Shown piece by piece: positions 8,541-17,803 of a DNA stretch of 64,000 bases. The position numbers and the translations under genes were made by a program. Under the pieces are notes generated by a model that did not search any database, was not told the DNA's origin, and worked only from the letters and a program-made list of their open reading frames with translations. Positions within the stretch are counted from its first letter, which is position 1. Every line of letters begins with the position of its first letter. Where the stretch lies: assembly GCA_031254105.1 (NCBI GenBank), contig JAIRVB010000020.1:1-64000 (forward strand). Direction: 5' to 3'. The stretch is from Chitinispirillales bacterium. Its GTDB lineage: Bacteria; Fibrobacterota; Chitinivibrionia; Chitinivibrionales; Chitinispirillaceae.

Positions 8541-9473
8541 CTATCCATTATCAGTTATATTAACCGTTGATTTAACAATCGTCCCCAGACCCATTTGGGA
8601 TCGGATGTCAAAAGTGTCTGATGCCCGCTTAACATTTGGTAAGCCGAGCCCCGCGCCGAATCCAAGGCTTCTTATCCAGTCGGTGGCGGTTGAAAACCCC
8701 TCTGTGAGAGCCTTTTCCACATCAGGTATGCCAGGGCCGCTGTCTTTAGCTATTATCTCAATTTTATCATCTTTTATGTAACAGGAGAGCTTTCCGCCCT
8801 CGGAGTGAGCCACAAGGTTTATCTCCAGTTCATAGCTTATAATGGCTACCCGGCGTATCAATTTGGGGTTTAGGCTGCGTTCTTTAAGTACTCTGCGAAT
8901 CTCGGTAGACGCTCTGCCGCCTGTCTCAAAATCGTATTTTTTAACATTGAATTTACGGTAGTAGTTCCCGTTTCCGCCTGAAGCCGTCTGAGCGGCCCCC
9001 TGGTGTTCTCCCTCTAATTTGTTTACAGCATAGTTCATTTCAAAGAGCAGTTTAGACATAATGTCTCCGGAGGTCACAATGCCTACAAGTTTTTCCTCTT
9101 TGTTAAGAACAGGGAAACGGCCCAAACGGTAGCGTTCAAACCGTGATATGGCAAATGAGAGCGGCATGTCATCTTCAAGTACAATCAGGTTTCGGGTCAT
9201 GCGGCCCTCTGCGGTATCCCCTATATAGCCAAAATCAAGGGCCCGCAAAATATTATCAACACTTACAAGGCCGAAGAGCCGCCCGTTTTCCTCAATCGGA
9301 ATCCCTGAGATTTTGTGTTCCTTCATAAGGCTCTGTATGTGGCGCATCGTATCTGTCCGTTTGGCTGTTATTAAATTGGTCGCCATAACATCCCGCACTT
9401 TGAGATTGAAAACGATCTCAAGAGTGAGCAGGGAGGAACGGGAAGTATCGACAATAGGTGTTGAGTTAGGCAT
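8541..9473 (-). CDS. CBS-pair protein with anti-sigma-factor-type HATPase domain
   Basis: This 310-residue protein has two parts. Residues about 25-145 form two CBS repeats (VRDVMATNLITAKRTDTMRH, then GRMTRNLIVLEDDMPLSFAI) that would bind adenine nucleotides. The C-terminal part is a GHKL ATPase with SYELEINLVAHSEGG (N box), DSGPGIPD (G1) and GFGAGLGLPNVKR (G2), like RsbW-type kinases. There is no histidine phosphoacceptor domain. It leads an operon with the DRTGG and PHP genes. A kinase of this type would act in partner switching, with the PP2C phosphatase next door (9562-12180) as a natural counterpart. This pairing is inference. Confidence 0.85.
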   Translation of the reverse strand: MPNSTPIVDTSRSSLLTLEIVFNLKVRDVMATNLITAKRTDTMRHIQSLMKEHKISGIPIEENGRLFGLVSVDNILRALDFGYIGDTAEGRMTRNLIVLEDDMPLSFAISRFERYRLGRFPVLNKEEKLVGIVTSGDIMSKLLFEMNYAVNKLEGEHQGAAQTASGGNGNYYRKFNVKKYDFETGGRASTEIRRVLKERSLNPKLIRRVAIISYELEINLVAHSEGGKLSCYIKDDKIEIIAKDSGPGIPDVEKALTEGFSTATDWIRSLGFGAGLGLPNVKRASDTFDIRSQMGLGTIVKSTVNITDNG

Positions 9474-9561
9474 AATAAAAGAATACTATAAGGTTGAATA
9501 AAAGTCAAAAGAGCCGTCCGGTATCCTCATTTTTCAGCTTTGTGTGGATTTTGTATAACCA

Positions 9562-12180
9562 CTACTTCCTTAAAATACTCATCATCGTTACATCATCATA
9601 AGGCACCGCGGCCGCCCCATGTTCCTTAAGCGCGTCACGTACGCGGTCTACCATTTCCTGGGCCGAGGAGTAAGGTTTTTCTAACAGATCTGTAAATCGC
9701 TTTTTTGTAAAAAACTCACTTTTGTCATTTTTAGCTTCGATGACGCCGTCAGTATACAGTACAAGCATCTCTCCATGGTCAAGCTCCATTTTTTCTTTGC
9801 GGAATTCTATCTCCTCAGTTATGCCGACAGCCGGACCTGTAGGTTCGAGCCATCTTACTATTTTACCCTCTGAGCGCAGAAGGGCCGGGGGATTATGGCC
9901 GGCGTTTATATAGGTTATCTCTCCATTTTCAAGATCCGCCACTGCAAAGAACATAGTGGCATACATAAAGCGGCTGTTTCCGGTATGATGATGATTAACG
10001 ATATAACGGTTAGTCATTTTTATCGCGTTAAGCGGATCGGATTGTTCTCCCCTGTGAGTCTGTTCGGAGAAAGCGCGCATGAGGCTTCTGATAAGAGACA
10101 TAAAAAGCGCGGCCGCTACATCTTTGCCGGAAACGTCCGCGATGACAAATGCGGCTCTTCCGTCATTTAGCAGAAACGCGTCGTAAAAATCGCCGGAAAC
10201 CTCTCTTGCCGGCGTAAAGAGCGCGCAGGATTCCCATCCCGGCGTATCCGGCATTTTTTCCGGCAGAAAACTCGCCTGAATATTTCTGCCCATCTCAAGT
10301 TCCCGCTTTACCGCTTCAAGATATGCTTTTTCCTGCTGCCGCAGCTTCTGCAGCTGCAGATTTTGCTGCTCAAGCGTTAAGGCCTGCTCCTGAACTTTTT
10401 TCATGAGAAGCGCGCCCTGCAAAGCGCCGCTCAGGTGTTCGCTGAGAATTTCGTATATATAACCCTGACGGGGGCCGTTTTTAAACACAGCTATTCCAAG
10501 CTGCTCATTTTTGAAATAGAGCGGCTGAACTACCATTTGAAAAGGATCAGCGCCGGATTTTATTCCGCCGGGGATAAGTTCGTTTGTAGGAAAGAATTTA
10601 TCCGGCGAAAGGCTCTTTTTTCCGCGCTGTAAACTGAAGACCGGTTTTGAGCTCAAAAATTCTTTGGTTGATTTATCATAAAGTGACAGATAAAAATCAT
10701 AGATGCCGATATTGGGAAACACCTGGCTGACAGCCTGAGAGAGGTTTGGAATGTCAAAAGAATTAGCGATAGAATGACCCGCCGAGCGCATGAGAGCGGC
10801 CTTCTGCTCCTCCTGAAGTCTCTTATGAGCCTGCACTCTCACAGCGGCTTCGCTAAAGAGATTGTAGCCTTCATGAAGCAGTTCGTCAGCTTTTTCTGAT
10901 TTTTCGCCGTTAAAACCATGTGTAAAATTACGTATAATGACAAGAATTTTCTGCCACTGTAAGACATAATCGTCGGCAAACACGGCGGCGCGCACTATGC
11001 TGTTAAGGGCAGGGAGGAAAAGAGCGGTTTGACCGTTCTCTACTTCGTCAAAGAAAGCTGAGGCTAATTCCTGCAAATCCTCATCGGAGGGCTGCACAGG
11101 CATCTCCTGTTTTACAAAGCAAACAAGCGCTTTGGTCAACTCCTTTTTAAGCGAATTCGTATCTGTCGCGCTGAGGTCAATCGGAAGTTTACATTTGTCT
11201 ATGCTGTGTTCAGGATTTATAAAACAGCCGCATGATTGACGTATCACAAGCGGAGCGCTCAGTACTGTACGTAAAGGAACCTCTTCGCCCCTGATTTTAG
11301 CTATAAGCAGCTCCACTGCCGATTTACCGATCTCATAGATAGGCTGTTTTATGGTGGTAAGCGGCGGCGTGACGAGTTCACCCTCTTCAATACCGTCAAA
11401 ACCGGTTACAGCAACATCTTCCGGCACCCCTATGCCGTTCTCCTGAAGCGCTGCTATTGCACCCAAAGCGGTTTCGTCATTTGCGGTAATGAGCGCGTCA
11501 AACTCACATCTTTTGTTTAAAAGTTCACGCACCGCCTTATAGCCGCCGCCGCGTGAAAAGTCTCCGGCGACAATTAGTTCATCTGAGCTTTCAAGACCAT
11601 ACTCTAAGGTGTATTTGCGAAAAAGCTCAAGCCTCTGATCCGCGTCCAAGTTACCCTTGGGGCCGCCTATAAATCCAAACTTGCGGTACCCGTGGTCAAG
11701 CGTGAGGTGTGATATCAGGCTCCTCATCCCCGAAGCGTTGTCAATGAGTATAGAAGGGATATTTTCTAAAGCAGGTATGAGCGTAACAATCGGAAAACCC
11801 TGAAACTGCTCCATGAACAGAGCGAATTCCCTATCGGAAATGAAATTTTTGAGAGTACCGGAAACTATCAGGCCGTCTATCTTTTTTTTATCTATAAAGT
11901 TATATATTATGTTGCGTTGAACCTCGTAAGGGTTTTGCGGGGACATGCGCAAAGCCCCGCCGGCATAACAAATAAGATTACATCCATGTTCCTTCGCGCC
12001 GTCAACAGCTCCGGGCCACATATTGGAGTAGTATAATCCGGCAATACCTTCTAAAAACAGGCAGATATTCTTTCTACGGAGTGATTCAGGCATATATAAA
12101 AATCCATGAAAAAGTGCAGGTTTAAGTCGGGACAGCATTCCTTGTAATATTATAGTATCATGATTTTCAGCATTTTGCAT
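9562..12180 (-). CDS. PP2C (SpoIIE/RsbU-type) phosphatase with LacI/PBP1-type ligand-binding sensor
   Basis: The 872 residues read as three parts. Residues about 35-325 resemble the sugar-binding domain of LacI regulators (KNICLFLEGIAGLYYSNMWP; FDALITANDETALGAIAALQ; VTGFDGIEEGELVTPPLTTI) but with no DNA-binding HTH before it. The middle is a GAF-like region followed by a coiled coil. The end is a SpoIIE-type PP2C domain (REVSGDFYDAFLL, VIADVSGKDVAAALFMS, NAGHNPPALLR, LVLYTDGVIEA). No membrane segment is seen, so the sensor is cytosolic. Alternative starts exist, for example codon 30, and a TTGAAA-N17-TAAATA promoter-like pair ends right at the first ATG, which favours a later start. A GH94 phosphorylase is next upstream. 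Confidence 0.85.
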   Translation of the reverse strand: MQNAENHDTIILQGMLSRLKPALFHGFLYMPESLRRKNICLFLEGIAGLYYSNMWPGAVDGAKEHGCNLICYAGGALRMSPQNPYEVQRNIIYNFIDKKKIDGLIVSGTLKNFISDREFALFMEQFQGFPIVTLIPALENIPSILIDNASGMRSLISHLTLDHGYRKFGFIGGPKGNLDADQRLELFRKYTLEYGLESSDELIVAGDFSRGGGYKAVRELLNKRCEFDALITANDETALGAIAALQENGIGVPEDVAVTGFDGIEEGELVTPPLTTIKQPIYEIGKSAVELLIAKIRGEEVPLRTVLSAPLVIRQSCGCFINPEHSIDKCKLPIDLSATDTNSLKKELTKALVCFVKQEMPVQPSDEDLQELASAFFDEVENGQTALFLPALNSIVRAAVFADDYVLQWQKILVIIRNFTHGFNGEKSEKADELLHEGYNLFSEAAVRVQAHKRLQEEQKAALMRSAGHSIANSFDIPNLSQAVSQVFPNIGIYDFYLSLYDKSTKEFLSSKPVFSLQRGKKSLSPDKFFPTNELIPGGIKSGADPFQMVVQPLYFKNEQLGIAVFKNGPRQGYIYEILSEHLSGALQGALLMKKVQEQALTLEQQNLQLQKLRQQEKAYLEAVKRELEMGRNIQASFLPEKMPDTPGWESCALFTPAREVSGDFYDAFLLNDGRAAFVIADVSGKDVAAALFMSLIRSLMRAFSEQTHRGEQSDPLNAIKMTNRYIVNHHHTGNSRFMYATMFFAVADLENGEITYINAGHNPPALLRSEGKIVRWLEPTGPAVGITEEIEFRKEKMELDHGEMLVLYTDGVIEAKNDKSEFFTKKRFTDLLEKPYSSAQEMVDRVRDALKEHGAAAVPYDDVTMMSILRK

Positions 12181-12292
12181 TATTATTTATAAAAATTTTA
12201 TGCGTTTTTCAAATGTATCCGCCGTAATATTATTAACATGATGATTTTAGGACTTTTGGATTTGAATTTTAGCAGGATGTCAGGGGGTTATT

Positions 12293-12316
12293 GCCGCCCG
12301 CTTTTATGCGGGCGGC
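12293..12316 (-). terminator. GC-rich hairpin after the GH94 gene
   Basis: GCCGCCCGC and GCGGGCGGC form a nine-pair stem around a six-base loop just past the GH94 stop codon. It belongs to the GGGCGGC hairpin family seen elsewhere in the window. There is no T-run on the minus side, so it may be a repeat rather than an efficient terminator. Confidence 0.5.
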
Positions 12317-12330
12317 CGCCCTTACATAAA

Positions 12331-14742
12331 CTATCCCATTACAACCTTAACTTCGTGGTTTTTTCCATCCGTAAAAACAGGAATAACAGGTTTGTCAAGT
12401 ACCTTTCCATCTACAGCGATAGACTTCACCCCTTTACACACGCGGTTAGGATTTTCCACTTGTATGGAGTACCGGCATCCGCGGAAAGTGCGCTGTACCG
12501 AGAAATTCTCCCAGCTTGACGGAATGCAGGGATCAACAAGAAGACCATCCATTTGCGCCCGTAAACCAAGAATATATTTGCACGCTGCCTGAAAAGTCCA
12601 TGACGAAGTCCCCGACAGCCAGCTGTTTCGGGCAAGTCCAAACTGCGGATGTTCATCGCCCAGAATATTTTGCGGGTAGACATAAGGTTCGCATTCGTAT
12701 TCGTCTATAATGTCGTTTTTGGCGGCCGGGTTTATCTGGTTATAATATTCATAAGCGCGCTCGCCGTTACCCATAATCGCCTCAGCGATCATCATCCAGG
12801 GGTTGGTGTGCAGGAATATTCCGCCGTTTTCTTTTGTGCCGGGAGGATAGGTTGTGATGCCGCCCTTTGTCGGATCATAGCCGTTAAAGCCCGGGGTAGA
12901 AAGCTTGAGACCTTTGGAAGTGTTAAGCATTTTACGGGCGCTGTCAAGAGCCTGGCGTCCGCGCTCCATAGTCGCGATTTCTGAAAATACAGGCCATGAC
13001 TGACCGTTTAGGTAGATCTGTCCGTGAGTGTTTTTGCTTGACCCAAGAGGTGTGCCGTCAGCATCGTAGTAACGCACATACCACTTACCGTCCCACGCCT
13101 GCTCATTTAAGTTTTTCTTCATGAGAGCGTGATCCGCCCTGTAAGCCTCAACCTTATCCTTATGACCCAAAAACTCCTCAAGATCAATCATCTCAAGCAG
13201 CGCGCGGCTGTAGAGACAAGCGTTAAAGATTGACTCCGCGCCTGTAGGCAGGTTTACGCAATCGTTCCAGTCGGCAAAACCAAGAAGCGGAAGACCGTGT
13301 TTACCCATATTGTTTTTAGTAAAATTTAGAGCGCGTGTAAGATGGTCATAAACAGAGGCTGATTCAACAGCTTTACCATCCTTGCCTTTCTGGTAATAGG
13401 GGACGGATTCATCAAAAAACGCGTTATCACCCGTCTCTTTTATGTACGCGCTTACCGCAAGCACAATCCATAAATGATCATCACCATAATACTGAGGACG
13501 GTCAGGCATCTCGTGCGCGTCGCCGTTTGTGGCCTCCATGCTCATCGGGTTGAACTGGTGCATCGCGGATCCGTTTTGGTTCTGAACGGAGAGAAGCTTT
13601 ACAATAAGCTCTTTGGTTTTTTCAGGCATGTGGCTGACCACTCCCATTACATCCTGAGAGCTGTCGCGGAAGCCAAGCCCGCGCGTACCCATTCCAAGCT
13701 GATAGTACGAAAGATAACGCGACCAGTAATATGTGATAAAACACTGACGCGGGTTGTGTACGTTAACCATGCTGTTAAACGCGGGGTCAGGTGTTTCAAC
13801 CTGCATAGTGTCAAGGAACTTTTCCCAGAAATCAGCCAGCGCCTTAAACTCTTTATCAACCTCTTCCTCTTTACGGAAGCGCTCAATTTCGGACTGCGCT
13901 GCCGCGAAGCTCTCCTTTTGCCCAAACAGTGTGATGACGCGTTTCTGTTCGTAGGGTTTAAGTACTCCAAGGTGATGCATCATGGCCGCGATATTATCGC
14001 CGCGGTGCGCTTCGGTGTTTGAAAGTTCATCATTTAAAAGCGCGTGAGGAGCGGCCCATGTGCCGTATTCGTTATCACCCAAAAATATCTTGCGGTCGGT
14101 TTCAAAAGAGGAAGCTGGGAAGTTTGATGTAAAGTAGTTTACTTTAGTATCCCTGTTCATGAACGCGTACTGAATGAGAGTTTTCAGTCCGTCGCTGTTT
14201 TCGAACTTGCGGGACTGCATGGTCTGGGGAACCCAGTCTGCGTTTGTAAACTGTTTTACAGCGTCAAAGTGAGTGTATTCGACTACAGGTATTACATCAA
14301 TCTCCTGATTCTCATTTGAGATATTTGTTATGCGGATATCCCTGATCTCAACCTCGGCGTTTTGCGGGATAAAAATTGTACATTCGGTTTTTACTCCGTA
14401 AAACTCCGAAACGATCTTGTTATAGCCAAGGCCGACATGACATTCAAACTTGTCGTATTTATCCAGCGTAGGTACAAAGAACGGTGAGAACACTTTATAG
14501 GCGTTGCCGCGTTTTACCCTTACATAAAGCGTTTCCCCCTTAAAATCTGAGGAGGGCATCTGCTGGATGTACTTGGTCATACGGTTGAGCGAAGGATCTC
14601 CCTTGCAGATAAGCGCTCCGCCGGTATGATCTACAAAACCGCCAAAAGTGAGTGTTCCGATATAATTGATCCATTTTACTGGCGTCTTTGGGTTGGTTAT
14701 AACGTATTCCCGCGCCTCATCTCTGAAATTACCGTACTTCAT
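12331..14742 (-). CDS. GH94 family disaccharide phosphorylase (cellobiose/chitobiose phosphorylase-like)
   Basis: GH94 enzymes split beta-linked disaccharides with phosphate to give a sugar 1-phosphate. The start (MKYGNFRDEAREYVITNPKT followed by WINYIGT) is that of cellobiose and diacetylchitobiose phosphorylases. RDSSQD and the catalytic-acid motif ADWND (Asp 491) are present, and 803 residues is full length. The second strand-rich segment (TGGALICKGDPSLNRMTKYI) departs from classical cellobiose phosphorylases, so the natural substrate is open. The product could feed the phosphohexomutase at 3001. It lies upstream of the sensor phosphatase on the same strand, separated by 150 bp. Confidence 0.85.
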   Translation of the reverse strand: MKYGNFRDEAREYVITNPKTPVKWINYIGTLTFGGFVDHTGGALICKGDPSLNRMTKYIQQMPSSDFKGETLYVRVKRGNAYKVFSPFFVPTLDKYDKFECHVGLGYNKIVSEFYGVKTECTIFIPQNAEVEIRDIRITNISNENQEIDVIPVVEYTHFDAVKQFTNADWVPQTMQSRKFENSDGLKTLIQYAFMNRDTKVNYFTSNFPASSFETDRKIFLGDNEYGTWAAPHALLNDELSNTEAHRGDNIAAMMHHLGVLKPYEQKRVITLFGQKESFAAAQSEIERFRKEEEVDKEFKALADFWEKFLDTMQVETPDPAFNSMVNVHNPRQCFITYYWSRYLSYYQLGMGTRGLGFRDSSQDVMGVVSHMPEKTKELIVKLLSVQNQNGSAMHQFNPMSMEATNGDAHEMPDRPQYYGDDHLWIVLAVSAYIKETGDNAFFDESVPYYQKGKDGKAVESASVYDHLTRALNFTKNNMGKHGLPLLGFADWNDCVNLPTGAESIFNACLYSRALLEMIDLEEFLGHKDKVEAYRADHALMKKNLNEQAWDGKWYVRYYDADGTPLGSSKNTHGQIYLNGQSWPVFSEIATMERGRQALDSARKMLNTSKGLKLSTPGFNGYDPTKGGITTYPPGTKENGGIFLHTNPWMMIAEAIMGNGERAYEYYNQINPAAKNDIIDEYECEPYVYPQNILGDEHPQFGLARNSWLSGTSSWTFQAACKYILGLRAQMDGLLVDPCIPSSWENFSVQRTFRGCRYSIQVENPNRVCKGVKSIAVDGKVLDKPVIPVFTDGKNHEVKVVMG

Positions 14743-15340
14743 AATGTATCAGCCCTTTTTTAGTTAGATTAAAAACGGTTATTTGCGGATATATTTTAAG
14801 TTAATACAAAAATCTTATACGGACTAAATATAGCGTTCTCTTAAGATGTCCATATAATATAAATATTAAACCGCTGAAAGTGTACGTTTTTTCACAAATC
14901 GCGACCGAAGGGGCGCAGTTCGCTTACCTTCTAAACTTCATCTTTTCGCTGCCGGAGTTCCTTCATCCGTTGCAGTTTCTCTTCCCTGGTTATTTCCTCG
15001 ACGTTTTTCTGATTTTCTTGCGCGAAAACTACCGCACATATTCCCATCACCGGAAACATCAAAAAAATGTCAGCATACTTTACATATTTTGTTGAATAAA
15101 CGCTGTTAGTTCCCTTTTTTAAGTTTAATTATATATCAATTGAATAAAACATGTTTCACCGCGTAAAAAGCTGTATTTTTAGTTTTGCGGGCGCGAAGCC
15201 GAAATAACAAAGCGTCAATACGGTTTTACATAAATTACCTAAGATTGCGCTGCGCATTTGCCTAAAAACTAACATGGAACGCAGCCTAAAAACTATTTTT
15301 AAATATGGCCGGTTACATTTTTATTTGAGCGGGTATCCAA
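14743..15340. other. 598-bp divergent intergenic region
   Basis: The gap separates the GH94 gene (minus) from dsbD (plus) and should hold both promoters. It is AT-rich at its ends. I see no RNA gene or repeat. One short minus-strand ORF (14931-15059) is listed separately with low confidence. Confidence 0.6.
14931..15059 (-). CDS. Possible 42-residue exported/charged peptide
   Basis: The frame gives a short hydrophobic N-terminus (MFPVMGICAVVFAQ) followed by a strongly charged helix (EEKLQRMKELRQRKDEV) and stop. The composition is more protein-like than chance, and the frame is open 23 codons further upstream. No convincing ribosome site precedes the ATG. An overlapping plus-strand frame (14880-15095) looks less protein-like. 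Confidence 0.25.
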   Translation of the reverse strand: MFPVMGICAVVFAQENQKNVEEITREEKLQRMKELRQRKDEV

Positions 15341-17338
15341 ATGAGTAACTTTCATCCGTTTCTTATACGGTTTTTTGCAGTTCTTCTGTTTTCCGCGCTT
15401 ACTGTTCTTGCCCGGGATCTTGAACTCAAAGTTCAGCCCGGCAAGGCGTGGTACAGGCCTGGAGATACGGTGGTTGTGGGAATACAGGTTTCCATACCGC
15501 CCCGTTTTCATTTATACGCTAACCCCCTTGGCCCCGGAATCGGAAAACCGCTTCTCTTTACAATCAGCCAAAATGAAAACGTAGAATGGATTGAAGTGCG
15601 AAAGAGCGCTCCCAAACGGTACAATCCGCCAATCGGGGATTGGGTATGGGCTTATGAGTCGCGGGCGTTTTTCTTTCTTAAGGGTGTTTTGGATAAAAAT
15701 TTCTCCGGCTGCGTAGTAAAATGTGAGGTAGGGGTAAAAGCTGAGGCTGGGATAGAAGCTTTAATTTGCCATAATTCCTGCATCCCTGTCGAAATTCAGA
15801 CAGCCTTTCATTTATCGGTTGATACTACGGCAAAAAGGTCTGATTTGGCGTTTCCCGATGTTTCAAGCTGGCAGGCGCGTTATGACAAATCACAGCCGAT
15901 GGAATTTAAAATCAGCAATGCTTCATCAGATCAGACCTCTCCGCCGTCCGCCGGACTGTTGGGAGAAGTTCCGCTGAACCTTAATCTTGATGGATTTGCG
16001 CTGCCGGCTCAAAAAGATTCATCAGAAAAAAGTTTTACTGATAAACAAAATTCGTATCTGACGAGTTCCTCCGAAGAGTTTTGCTGGGCATACTCTCCGC
16101 TTGAAGAGAGAAAAGAGTACAATTTACTGACCGCGATTTTCGTCGCTCTTATTGCCGGGCTTGCTCTCAATATTACCCCTTGCGTCTTCCCGCTGCTTGG
16201 GATACGCGCGCTGGGTTTTGTTCAGGGGGTGGGGGAGTCGCGGCGCCGCGCTGTCATCAGAAGTCTCTTCTTTGCGGCCGGGATTGTGGGCGTATTTGTC
16301 CTGCTTGCGGGATTTGCCGCGTTTGCGGGGTTCTCGTGGGGTCAGCAGTTTCAAAATCCTTACGTGATGGTTGGGATAATCGCGATGGTTTTTCTGTTTA
16401 GTTTGGGAATGTTTGATTTCTATACATTTATGGTACCTGCCGGCGCCGGCGGGATAGGTAAGGGTATGGCAAAGCGCGGGCTTGTCGGTGATTTCTTAAA
16501 GGGAGCTGGCGCCGCAGTGCTTGCCACACCGTGCGGCGGGCCGTTTCTGGGAGCTCTTTTAGCCTGGGCGCTGCTTCAGGAGCCGCTTACGGTTTTTATC
16601 TTATTTGCGGTGATGGGCGTGGGCATGGCTCTTCCTTATGTGCTTTTGTCATCAAGTCGCCGTCTTCTCGGTATGCTTCCAAAGCCAGGCAGATGGATGG
16701 AAGATTTCAAGCACATAATGGGATTTTTACTTTTGATATTTTCTGTTTACCTGATGAAAAGTTTGGATTTGCGGTTTATCGTCATGACAGTTGGAATTTG
16801 CCTCAGTATTCTGTGCGCCGCAAGTTTAAATAAACGGTTCGCGCCTTTTGGTTCCTCCGCCCCAAGACGTTTATTTGTGATAAGCCTGTCCGGCGTATTA
16901 TTGTTGACGGGATCAGTATTTTCAGCGCTTTTCCTGCCGGTAAATTTGCCCTCAACAAATTATTCAACTCAGAGCAGCTATACTGATTCATTAATGTGGA
17001 CAGAGTTCTCACCGCAAGCTCTCAAAGCCGCACACGCCGGCGGCCGCAGCGCAGTGGTCAACTTTACCGCTTCATGGTGTACAAACTGTCATATCAACAA
17101 GGCGGCGGTTCTTGACGCCCCCGCGGCCCGCGAACTTTACGGAGATAAAAAAGTCGCTCTCTTTACCGCGGATATCACTAATTCAAACCCGCAGGCACAA
17201 AGCTTGCTCCATCATCTTGGTTCCAGAAGCGTACCTTTTCTGGCGGTATTTCCGGCGGATTCTCCCGAAAGACCGGTTGTTATGCATGGATTATTGTCGA
17301 AGGATAAATACTTTTCTGTATTAAAAAAATTGCCGTAA
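15341..17338 (+). CDS. dsbD: Thiol:disulfide interchange protein DsbD
   Basis: DsbD carries electrons from cytosolic thioredoxin across the inner membrane to periplasmic thiol partners. The 665 residues show an N-terminal signal (IRFFAVLLFSALTVLA), a periplasmic immunoglobulin-like domain with ICHNSCIPVEI, then a multi-pass membrane domain starting at LALNITPCVFPLLG and containing LATPCGGPFLG with the two conserved cysteines. The C-terminal thioredoxin domain has WCTNC (Cys 580 and Cys 583). All redox cysteine pairs are present. The next gene on the strand is a lipoprotein. Confidence 0.92.
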   Translation: MSNFHPFLIRFFAVLLFSALTVLARDLELKVQPGKAWYRPGDTVVVGIQVSIPPRFHLYANPLGPGIGKPLLFTISQNENVEWIEVRKSAPKRYNPPIGDWVWAYESRAFFFLKGVLDKNFSGCVVKCEVGVKAEAGIEALICHNSCIPVEIQTAFHLSVDTTAKRSDLAFPDVSSWQARYDKSQPMEFKISNASSDQTSPPSAGLLGEVPLNLNLDGFALPAQKDSSEKSFTDKQNSYLTSSSEEFCWAYSPLEERKEYNLLTAIFVALIAGLALNITPCVFPLLGIRALGFVQGVGESRRRAVIRSLFFAAGIVGVFVLLAGFAAFAGFSWGQQFQNPYVMVGIIAMVFLFSLGMFDFYTFMVPAGAGGIGKGMAKRGLVGDFLKGAGAAVLATPCGGPFLGALLAWALLQEPLTVFILFAVMGVGMALPYVLLSSSRRLLGMLPKPGRWMEDFKHIMGFLLLIFSVYLMKSLDLRFIVMTVGICLSILCAASLNKRFAPFGSSAPRRLFVISLSGVLLLTGSVFSALFLPVNLPSTNYSTQSSYTDSLMWTEFSPQALKAAHAGGRSAVVNFTASWCTNCHINKAAVLDAPAARELYGDKKVALFTADITNSNPQAQSLLHHLGSRSVPFLAVFPADSPERPVVMHGLLSKDKYFSVLKKLP

Positions 17339-17351
17339 TTATGAAAATAGT

Positions 17352-17453
17352 GTGGAAATAATAATGCGGAAATAGGTAAGCGCACATGAGACGCAAAGAA
17401 AATTATCCGTGGCCCTTTTGCTTTATTTTTGCGTTCTGCATTATTATTTCCAC
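17352..17453. repeat. Inverted AATAATAATGC element spanning a gene start
   Basis: GTGGAAATAATAATGC at 17352-17367 is the exact reverse complement of 17438-17453. The second arm lies inside the signal peptide of the lipoprotein gene at 17386. The same AAATAATAATGCGG core recurs in several other intergenic regions of the window. Confidence 0.75.
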
Positions 17454-17796
17454 GTTATTTTTGATAGCTGGCTGCGGGGATAATGGTAAAGGTAACAGAG
17501 AACATGATCATAGACTTGTTCTGAACGATGGTTGTGTTTGGGTAAATCAAGTTAATAACAGAGTATGGATTTTTGAAGCTGACGGCAATGTTTATAGAGA
17601 ATCGACCAAGTGGCAGGGTGAGAAAGACCTGATGGGTGAGTGGTATACAAGCGGTAACACATTATTCGTAGATACAGAAATAGAGGGCGGCTTCTATATT
17701 GGTCTCTTTACCAGCGCTTATAGTGTTAATGACAGCGTGCTGATACTTATAGAGCCAGGGCTTTCAGCAGTATCTTATATAAAAACATGTCCCTGA
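17386..17796 (+). CDS. Small lipoprotein of unknown function
   Basis: A 136-residue protein with a lipoprotein signal: basic start, hydrophobic core and lipobox LIAGC with the acylated Cys at residue 30. The mature part is small and strand-rich (NRVWIFEADGNVYRESTKWQ; GGFYIGLFTSAYSVNDSVLI) and matches no family I recognise. Residues 18-23 (CIIIST) are encoded by one arm of the inverted repeat at 17352-17453. It follows dsbD by 47 bp, so co-transcription is possible. Confidence 0.7.
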   Translation: MRRKENYPWPFCFIFAFCIIISTLFLIAGCGDNGKGNREHDHRLVLNDGCVWVNQVNNRVWIFEADGNVYRESTKWQGEKDLMGEWYTSGNTLFVDTEIEGGFYIGLFTSAYSVNDSVLILIEPGLSAVSYIKTCP

Positions 17797-17803
17797 GCTT
17801 ATC

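Noticed and set aside
14880-15095. 71-codon plus-strand frame
   Set aside because: No ribosome site and Phe/Leu-rich composition expected from the antisense of a charged sequence.
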